Shown: one piece after another, positions 1-5,361 of the stretch | How positions within the stretch are numbered: the stretch's first letter is position 1 | Layout: the number at the start of each line of letters is the position of its first letter | NCBI GenBank assembly: GCA_026389055.1 | Contig: JAPLIO010000176.1 | Coordinates: forward strand, 1-6,321 | Source: Candidatus Melainabacteria bacterium | GTDB lineage: Bacteria > Cyanobacteriota > Vampirovibrionia > Vampirovibrionales > JAJTHC01 | DNA: 6,321 nt | Reading direction: 5' to 3' | Notes under the pieces: model-generated | What the model was told of the DNA's origin: nothing | The model's database searches: none | What the model saw: the letters and a program-made list of their open reading frames with translations, nothing else | Position numbers and translations under genes: made by a program

Positions 1-1
1 T

Positions 2-217
2 TTGGCTAGCTATTTCGCGGGGTTTGGGAATCAGGCAATATTGGGGTTTGTAGGGTTGCTAGTAGGGTGTGCCATGCCTGCGATGAAGTTTCTGAAAACC
101 AACGCTCAGCCAGACGCTAAAAAAATTGAGCTAGCCGCTGGTGTTTGGACGGTTGGCATGTACCTAACGCTTGGGGCAGTACCCATGCTTGTAGCCTTGT
201 TTAAAGGAGGTTTGTAA
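2..217 (+). CDS. C-terminal end of an unidentified integral membrane protein (5' truncated by window)
   Basis: The frame is open from the window edge to a TAA at 215-217, so this is almost certainly the tail of a longer gene and not a 71-residue protein starting at the TTG at base 2; no ribosome binding site can be seen there. The visible tail has two hydrophobic stretches. The first is about residues 8-30 (rich in G, L, V and A). A polar, charged loop containing QPDAKK follows, and the second stretch is about residues 47-66, ending in a short FKGGL tail. This is the pattern of the last two membrane helices of a transporter or other polytopic inner-membrane protein. I do not recognise the family. 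The stop lies 2 bases before the next start, and the end of this gene contains the next gene's Shine-Dalgarno sequence, so the two are probably co-transcribed and translationally coupled. Confidence 0.6.
   Translation: MASYFAGFGNQAILGFVGLLVGCAMPAMKFLKTNAQPDAKKIELAAGVWTVGMYLTLGAVPMLVALFKGGL
203..210 (+). promoter_or_regulatory. Strong Shine-Dalgarno for the PEP-synthase-like gene
   Basis: AAAGGAGG closely matches the anti-Shine-Dalgarno of 16S rRNA. It lies 9 bases before GTG at 220 and 12 bases before ATG at 223, so the GTG is the better-spaced start, although the adjacent ATG could also serve. The site is inside the last codons of the upstream membrane protein gene, which suggests translational coupling. 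Confidence 0.75.
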
Positions 218-219
218 GC

Positions 220-822
220 GTGATGTATTGTTATTCCCCTACTGAAAAACAAGCCTTACCACCAGAATCACTTGTGGGGGGTAAGGCGTATAATTTGGCG
301 TTAATGCAGGCATCGCACTTTAATGTACCTAGCTGGTTTGTTATTACTGCTACGGCGTTTGAAGCAAGCGTAGGTAGTACATTAGCAGGCGTGCCAGCTG
401 AAGAAATTCCCTCAGCGATTGACCAATTAACCGTGCCCGAAGACGTACTTCAAGCGATTACTGATACTGTAGAAGCTTTGGGTCTAAGAAATCACCTATT
501 AGCCGTGCGGTCTTCTGCTATTGGGGAAGATGGGGCGGACCATTCCTTTGCAGGGCAGTTGGAATCGTTTTTGTATGTGCGGTATGAAGAGCTTGTTCCT
601 ACTATCAAAGCCGTTTGGCAATCTGCCTTTAGCCAACGAGCTTTGTTTTACCGAAACACCAATGGCTTAGGCGAAAAACCTGTCAAGGTGGCGGTTATTG
701 TGCAGGAAATGGTAGAAGCAGACGTTTCAGGCGTTGCCTTTGGGATAGACCCCGTTTCAGGCAACAGAGAAGTGAAGGCTTGGTTTCAGGCTTGTTGGAA
801 GCCGACACATTTACCGTACTAG
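220..822 (+). CDS. PEP-synthase-like phosphotransferase, N-terminal fragment (ATP-grasp domain; gene broken by frameshift)
   Basis: This is the first part of a gene that continues in another frame to 2834. It encodes most of a PPDK_N/PEP-synthase ATP-grasp domain, which binds ATP and passes its beta-phosphate to a histidine further along the protein. Visible motifs are GGKAYNLA (residues 20-27), RSSAIGEDG (98-106), SFAGQLESFL (109-118), VQEMVEADVSGVAFG (161-175) and IDPVSG (176-181). After REVKA (183-187) the similarity stops, and the frame runs through about 13 unrelated residues to a TAG at 820-822. The expected continuation, EGLVSG and onwards, lies in the next frame from base 774. The start is GTG at 220 or ATG at 223, behind a strong Shine-Dalgarno. 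Alone, this fragment lacks the end of the nucleotide-binding domain, the acceptor domain and the catalytic histidine, so it should be inactive. A sequencing or assembly error is the main alternative to a real mutation. Confidence 0.85.
   Translation: MMYCYSPTEKQALPPESLVGGKAYNLALMQASHFNVPSWFVITATAFEASVGSTLAGVPAEEIPSAIDQLTVPEDVLQAITDTVEALGLRNHLLAVRSSAIGEDGADHSFAGQLESFLYVRYEELVPTIKAVWQSAFSQRALFYRNTNGLGEKPVKVAVIVQEMVEADVSGVAFGIDPVSGNREVKAWFQACWKPTHLPY
772..786 (+). other. Frameshift and apparent microdeletion junction in the phosphotransferase gene
   Basis: Upstream of this point the conserved frame has codons at 769, 772, 775 and 778 (E V K A). Downstream it has codons at 774, 777, 780, 783, 786 and 789 (E G L V S G). 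In this family the EGLVSG-type segment is normally preceded by a hydrophobic strand and a GLG motif, and those residues are absent here. A simple one-base indel would change frame but would not remove them. The overlap sequence GAAGGCTTGG can be read as the end of one copy and the start of another copy of a short direct repeat, as expected for slippage or recombination across about 25-31 bases. The size is inferred from family spacing, not measured. Confidence 0.6.
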
Positions 823-2834
823 GGGAAGCTGTTCATGCTGAAATTGCTCATAAAACGCAATGGATGGGCTTTAACACAGAAAAAGGGCAATCTACCCAAC
901 TGTTACCATTGCCCGAAGAGAAGCAAGCTGTGGCTAGTTTGAATGAAGCTCAACTACAAGCCGTCGTTGCGAAAGTAAAGGCTATTAGCAGGCATTTTGG
1001 TAAACCTCAAGATGTGGAATGGGCAATAGCTAACGGTACGTTGTACATCTTACAATCACGCCCTGTTACCACACTGGGTAGCCTGCCAGATAGTTCGGGC
1101 GTGAAGGTTCTTTGGGATAACGCCAACATTGTTGAAAGCTATGCGGGGGTTACAACGCCGCTCACGTTTTCGTTTATTCAAGTGGTTTATACGGAAGTAT
1201 ACAAACAATTTTGTGAAATTATGGGCGTTGAATCGAGCCTCATTGAAGAAAACGCCAGCGTGTTTCAAATGCTAGGGCTTATTCAGGGGCGGGTTTATTA
1301 TAACTTGCTCAACTGGTACAAAATGCTTTCGTTATTACCGGGGTATGCCATTAACGCTGCGTTTATGGAACAGATGATGGGCGTGGCTGAAAAGCTAACG
1401 ATTCCGCCAACCGTGGTGGTTAGCCAACGCAATAAGTATGTTCGGTTAGCAACGTTGGTTAGTAAGTTAGTAGGTAATTTGTTTGGCTTGCCCAAAGCCA
1501 TTAAACAATTTTATGCTTTGCTCAATGAAACACTGACCCCCTACGAAACAACGGATTTATTGCTGAAAAAACCTGATGAGCTAGTGGCTGGGTACTTTCA
1601 ACTTGAAGCGAAGTTAATGAAGCGGTGGCAAGCCCCATTAGTGAACGATTTTTATGCCATGATTTTTTATGGCGTGTTAAAGAAATTGATTAGCCAGTGG
1701 CAAATTGACGATAAAGGCACACTACAAAACGATTTATTAACAGGCGAAGGCGATATTATTTCGACCGAACCGATTAAGCGAATTCGGGCGTTGGCGAACC
1801 AACTGTGTGAAGATGCGGTGTTGCACCCCTTATTTTTAAACGAAGAGGAGCCAACGATTCTAAGTCAACTACCCCAACACCCAATCTATACCCAACTGCA
1901 AGCCTATATTCACCTGTTTGGCAACCGATGCATGGGCGAATTGAAGCTTGAAACCATTACCTACAAAGAAAACCCGCTAATGTTAATTACCTTGCTGAAA
2001 TCCTACGTTAAGCAAGGGGTCGTTTCGTTAGAACATCACCACGTGCGGGAACAAAAAATTCGGCAAGAAGCAGAAGCCCTTGTGGCTCAAAAATTGAACA
2101 ATCCGCTAAAGAAATGGGTTTTTCAGTTTGTGTTGGGGCAAACCAGAATGCGGGTAAAAAACAGAGAAAACTTGCGGTTTGAACGGACTCGGCTATTTGG
2201 TACGGTACGCGATATTTTCCTAACTTTAGGTAAGTATTTCTACGCAGAAGGGATTATTGACCATGCGAAAGATATTTTTTATCTAACCAAATCAGAAATT
2301 TTTGCTTATGTGGATGGTACTGCTGTTAGCGTTCAGCTGAAACCCCTTATTGCCTTACGGAAAGCGGCATTTGAACAGTACGCTTCGGAAGAAACGCCTC
2401 CCCCAGCCGATAGATTCTACACGTTGGGGATGGTTTACCACGCCAATGCGTTTAAAAATGCCAATACCTCATCTATCACGCTGGAAGGCGATAGCATGAA
2501 GGGTATTGGGTGTTGCCCCGGTGTGGTTCGGGCTAGAATCAAAATTGTGAAGCACCCCAACCAAGCCCAAGCCCTAGAAGGGTGCATTATGGTAGCAGAA
2601 CGGACAGACCCCGGTTGGGTGCCACTATTCCCTATTAGCCAAGGCATTTTAGTGGAACGAGGCAGTATTCTTTCGCATTCAGCCATTGTTGCCAGAGAAA
2701 TGGGCATTCCCGCTATTGTGGGTATTCCCAATTTGTTGGCATTGGTGATAGATGGCGAATTAGTGGAGATGGATGGAGCAACAGGGGTGTTAAGATTATT
2801 GGAAAGACAGGGGGAAATTATCCATGCCGAATAA
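780..2834 (+). CDS. PEP-synthase / rifampin-phosphotransferase-like protein, main C-terminal part (continuation of the 220-822 gene after a frameshift)
   Basis: This frame carries the remainder of the phosphotransferase; TTG at 780 is only the first possible start codon, and family similarity already begins at about 774 with EGLVSG. Counting from 780, the end of the ATP-grasp domain is seen as QDVEWAI (77-83) and LQSRPVT (91-97). A central helical domain follows from about 110, opening with LWDNANIVESYAGVTTPLTF, which resembles the start of the acceptor domain in rifampin phosphotransferase. The last 115 residues or so are the swivelling PEP-utiliser domain, with CCPGVV, then GSILSHSAIVARE carrying the predicted phospho-accepting His633 (codon 2676-2678), and GIPAIVG. 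No TIM-barrel PEP/pyruvate domain follows, so the enzyme is probably not a true PEP synthase. It would use ATP to phosphorylate an unknown acceptor, giving AMP and Pi. Together the two pieces make about 870 residues, close to rifampin phosphotransferase. The end overlaps the next gene by 11 bases. Without upstream frame continuity this piece probably has no function. Confidence 0.85.
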   Translation: MVSGLLEADTFTVLGEAVHAEIAHKTQWMGFNTEKGQSTQLLPLPEEKQAVASLNEAQLQAVVAKVKAISRHFGKPQDVEWAIANGTLYILQSRPVTTLGSLPDSSGVKVLWDNANIVESYAGVTTPLTFSFIQVVYTEVYKQFCEIMGVESSLIEENASVFQMLGLIQGRVYYNLLNWYKMLSLLPGYAINAAFMEQMMGVAEKLTIPPTVVVSQRNKYVRLATLVSKLVGNLFGLPKAIKQFYALLNETLTPYETTDLLLKKPDELVAGYFQLEAKLMKRWQAPLVNDFYAMIFYGVLKKLISQWQIDDKGTLQNDLLTGEGDIISTEPIKRIRALANQLCEDAVLHPLFLNEEEPTILSQLPQHPIYTQLQAYIHLFGNRCMGELKLETITYKENPLMLITLLKSYVKQGVVSLEHHHVREQKIRQEAEALVAQKLNNPLKKWVFQFVLGQTRMRVKNRENLRFERTRLFGTVRDIFLTLGKYFYAEGIIDHAKDIFYLTKSEIFAYVDGTAVSVQLKPLIALRKAAFEQYASEETPPPADRFYTLGMVYHANAFKNANTSSITLEGDSMKGIGCCPGVVRARIKIVKHPNQAQALEGCIMVAERTDPGWVPLFPISQGILVERGSILSHSAIVAREMGIPAIVGIPNLLALVIDGELVEMDGATGVLRLLERQGEIIHAE

Positions 2835-3927
2835 AGAAATTCAAGCCAGAGCGTCGTTTGAAATTATTCGCTACGCTAATTGTTGGGAAGACCCCCAATT
2901 GTTGCTGGATGGGTTGAATATTGGGGAAAACGCCCATTGCCTTTCAATCGCTTCGGCGGGCGACAATTCCTTTGCGTTGTTAACGAAAAACCCCGCTTTG
3001 GTTGTGGCGGTAGATTTAAGTGCCGTGCAATTGGCGTGTGTTGAATTACGAAAAGTAGCGTTTGCTCAGTTGCCTTCTTATGAAGCTTTGCTGGGCTTTT
3101 TAGGGGTTGCTTCAGCTGAAAACAGGGTAGCCACTTATGCGGAACTTGCTCCGCATCTTTCGCCTTCAGTCAAAGCGTTTTGGGATAAAAATCAATTGCT
3201 TATTGCCAACGGTATTATTCATGGCGGAAAGTTTGAACGCTATTTTCAGTTGTTTCATCAAGCCGTATTGCCTTGGGTGCATAGTAAAAAAACCATTCAA
3301 GCTTTGTTGGAAGAAAAAACGCTAGACCAACAAACGGCCTTTTATCATAAGCATTGGAACACTTGGCGATGGCAGTTGTTTTTCAGGCTATTTTTTAACC
3401 GCTTTGTGATGGGGCGGTTCGGCAGAGACCCTCAATTTTTCAAGTATGTGGAAGAATTGGTTATTTCCCAGCATTTACATAAGCGGGTGGCGTATGCGTT
3501 AACGCACCTTTCTACCAATAAAAACCCCTATTTAACGTACATTTTAACGGGTAGTTTTCAGCAAGCATTACCGTTTTACTTGCGAAAAGAACACTATGAA
3601 ACCATCCGCCACAATGTGGATAAATTACAGTTGCACCAAGGTACGGTTAGCAGTGCCATTGAACACTTTGGTGTGAAGTTTGACGCATTTAATTTATCAG
3701 ATATTTTTGAATACATGGAACCTGCTCTCTTCAAACAAGTGGGGGAAGAACTGCTAGCGGGGGCGAACCCCAAGGCTCGGTTGGCGTATTGGAATATGCT
3801 GGTGCCTCGGCAATTGCCTCAAGTTTTGCCCGATGCGGTTCAGCCATTGGAAGACCTTTCTCAGCAGCTGTTTCTGCAAGACCAAGCCTTCTTTTACAAG
3901 TCGTTTCATGTGGATGAGGTTCTGTAA
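2824..3927 (+). CDS. DUF3419 / BtaA-like S-adenosylmethionine-dependent 3-amino-3-carboxypropyl transferase family protein
   Basis: The 367-residue protein has the hallmarks of the DUF3419 family, whose studied member BtaA transfers the 3-amino-3-carboxypropyl group of S-adenosylmethionine to diacylglycerol in betaine-lipid synthesis. Visible motifs are RYANCWED (16-23), SIASAGDNSFALL (41-53, the glycine-containing SAM-binding loop), VAVDLSAVQLACVELR (61-76, with the acidic residue at the end of the second strand of a Rossmann fold), GIIHGGKFERYF (130-141), NLSDIFEYM (290-298) and AYWNMLVPR (321-329). No signal peptide or membrane helix is evident, so it should be cytosolic or peripheral at the membrane. 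ATG at 2824 overlaps the previous gene by 11 bases, with AGGGGG-type purines just upstream, which suggests translational coupling. No BtaB-type N-methyltransferase is visible in the window, so the product need not be a betaine lipid. Family membership is firm; the exact substrate is inference. Confidence 0.85.
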   Translation: MPNKEIQARASFEIIRYANCWEDPQLLLDGLNIGENAHCLSIASAGDNSFALLTKNPALVVAVDLSAVQLACVELRKVAFAQLPSYEALLGFLGVASAENRVATYAELAPHLSPSVKAFWDKNQLLIANGIIHGGKFERYFQLFHQAVLPWVHSKKTIQALLEEKTLDQQTAFYHKHWNTWRWQLFFRLFFNRFVMGRFGRDPQFFKYVEELVISQHLHKRVAYALTHLSTNKNPYLTYILTGSFQQALPFYLRKEHYETIRHNVDKLQLHQGTVSSAIEHFGVKFDAFNLSDIFEYMEPALFKQVGEELLAGANPKARLAYWNMLVPRQLPQVLPDAVQPLEDLSQQLFLQDQAFFYKSFHVDEVL

Positions 3928-3929
3928 AA

Positions 3930-5345
3930 ATGGCACACGAAGCCTTGTGGATTGCTATTATTAGCGGATTGTTTCTAGCGGTTTTTCTCATCGCTACGCT
4001 TTGGCGAAAGTGGGGCAACCCCAAACCTGAAACGACTCGGAAGTTTGTGCATATGGCGGGCGGATTCATTGCCTTAGGCTTTCCGCTGGTGTTTCAATCC
4101 CACTGGAGCGTGTTAATTTTATGCGTTGGCTTTGTAGCCATTATAGCCATTACCAAAAAGCTGGGGCTTATGCAGTGTGTACATGGCGTTGAACGCCAAT
4201 CAGAAGGGGGTATTTATCACCCCATTGCTATTTATGTGTGTTTTTTATTGGCCAGTGTTTTACAACAACCCGTTTTCTATGTGTTGTCTATCTTGGTGCT
4301 TTCTGTTTCAGATGCCCTAGCGGCGTTGATTGGTAAAACGTATGGGTTCAAACTTTACAGTGTTGAACAAGACCACAAAAGCTTTGAAGGGTCTATTATC
4401 TTTTTCTTAGCCACGTTTTTGATGGTACATCTAGGCTTATTGCTTTACACCCCAACAGGTAGGCTAGAAAGCGTTTTGATTGCCTTACTAATAGCCGTTT
4501 TGGTAACTGCCTTTGAGGCTATTTCCTTGGGCGGGGCAGATAATTTATTCATTCCGCTGAGCGTTTTCTTCTTACTGGCGAAAAACATCGCTAAAACCCC
4601 TGAAGAATTGGGGTGGCAGTTTTTGATTCAAGCGGGTATTTTAGCCCTTACTTATGCCATTGCTTCGCCTGCTAAAAAACTGGGTGGCACGGGTATTTTG
4701 GTGTTGGCGTTATTTGCCTATGCTATTGTAACCTTGGCTAACCCGTATTGGTGTTTACCCTTATTGGTTGGCACTATCTTGATTGCTAATACTAGCCTAT
4801 TTCTTGAAAAAGCAAAAAACCCCAATGAATTAAAAAGTATTCGACCCGTTTTTTACGCTGTGGTGGTACCGCTTTGTTGGGTATTGCTGACTAATTTAAC
4901 GGTGAAGGTGTGTTCATTAGAGTGGGCGTATTTGTTTGCTCCTTCGTTTTTAACGGCGTTGACGTGCCATTTGAACATTCTGTGGGAAAAGAAACGGTTG
5001 TTTTCTCAGTTTGAAACGACGGGAGACGCACCTACTTGCCCCCGTTGGCATAGGGCTAGAGGGTTCACGGTTGCAGTGTTCTTAGCGGTTTTTGGTGTTC
5101 TAGGGTCTGTACTTTACCCTAAATTAAACCCTGTGCTTACCGTTACTACCAGCTTAGCAGGTGTTGCCTTGTCGGATTGGCTCTATTGGAAAATAGCCAT
5201 ACCAAAACTGGGTGTGTGGCAACAGTTGCCTTTCTTACGGTTAGGTATGGCGGTTATTGGGTTGGTAACCCTAGTAGTTTTTGTGGCTCAGTGGGTTTAC
5301 TATCAACCCTTAGCTGTAGCGACGTTATTACAGTTTCCTCGGTAG
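3930..5345 (+). CDS. Polytopic membrane protein with N-terminal CTP-dependent lipid kinase-like domain (dolichol/phytol/diacylglycerol kinase family)
   Basis: This 471-residue integral membrane protein has about a dozen hydrophobic segments. The N-terminal half (about 1-220) carries the pattern of polyprenol, phytol and diacylglycerol kinases that use CTP: TRKFVHM (36-42) after the first helix, SVSDALAALIGKTYG (125-139), KSFEGS (150-155), and GGADNLFIPL (201-210) at the end of the domain. These families phosphorylate a lipid alcohol at the membrane surface and are often annotated as phosphatidate cytidylyltransferase. The C-terminal half (about 225-471) adds further membrane helices with a polar loop at 352-378 that I cannot assign; typical family members are roughly 200-300 residues, so this is a long form. 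ATG at 3930 follows the previous stop by 2 bases, with GAGG in the end of that gene as Shine-Dalgarno. Its position after a BtaA-like gene supports a role in lipid metabolism. The substrate is unknown. Confidence 0.8.
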   Translation: MAHEALWIAIISGLFLAVFLIATLWRKWGNPKPETTRKFVHMAGGFIALGFPLVFQSHWSVLILCVGFVAIIAITKKLGLMQCVHGVERQSEGGIYHPIAIYVCFLLASVLQQPVFYVLSILVLSVSDALAALIGKTYGFKLYSVEQDHKSFEGSIIFFLATFLMVHLGLLLYTPTGRLESVLIALLIAVLVTAFEAISLGGADNLFIPLSVFFLLAKNIAKTPEELGWQFLIQAGILALTYAIASPAKKLGGTGILVLALFAYAIVTLANPYWCLPLLVGTILIANTSLFLEKAKNPNELKSIRPVFYAVVVPLCWVLLTNLTVKVCSLEWAYLFAPSFLTALTCHLNILWEKKRLFSQFETTGDAPTCPRWHRARGFTVAVFLAVFGVLGSVLYPKLNPVLTVTTSLAGVALSDWLYWKIAIPKLGVWQQLPFLRLGMAVIGLVTLVVFVAQWVYYQPLAVATLLQFPR

Positions 5346-5358
5346 AAAGAGAGAGAGT
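5344..5358 (+). promoter_or_regulatory. Purine-rich ribosome binding region containing a short GA repeat
   Basis: Only 16 bases separate the stop of the lipid-kinase-like gene from ATG at 5362. They contain an AGAAAGAGAGAGAG-type run, with GAGAGAGAG at 5349-5357. This offers several overlapping partial Shine-Dalgarno matches at suitable distances and supports 5362 as the start of the next gene. Slippage in the dinucleotide run could alter spacing; this is speculative. Confidence 0.5.
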
Positions 5359-5361
5359 ATA

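Noticed and set aside
2..4. TTG at base 2 as the real start of a 71-residue membrane protein
   Set aside because: The open frame reaches the window edge, no ribosome binding site can be seen, and the product looks like the last two helices of a larger protein.
770..822. Programmed ribosomal frameshifting joining the two phosphotransferase frames
   Set aside because: There is no slippery heptamer or obvious downstream stem at the junction, and conserved residues appear to be missing, which a frameshift alone would not explain.
1056..1501. Antisense open frames at 1056-1268 and 1298-1501
   Set aside because: They lie fully opposite a well-supported coding region, with no recognisable motifs or ribosome binding sites.
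2435..2731. Antisense open frame opposite the histidine domain
   Set aside because: The sense strand encodes the conserved SHSAIVARE domain; the antisense product is a shadow.
3137..3325. Small + strand open frame within the DUF3419 gene
   Set aside because: It lies in another frame inside a conserved protein and shows no family features.
3731..4069. Two antisense open frames across the junction of the DUF3419 and lipid-kinase-like genes
   Set aside because: They cover conserved sense coding sequence on both sides and have low-complexity, unconvincing products.
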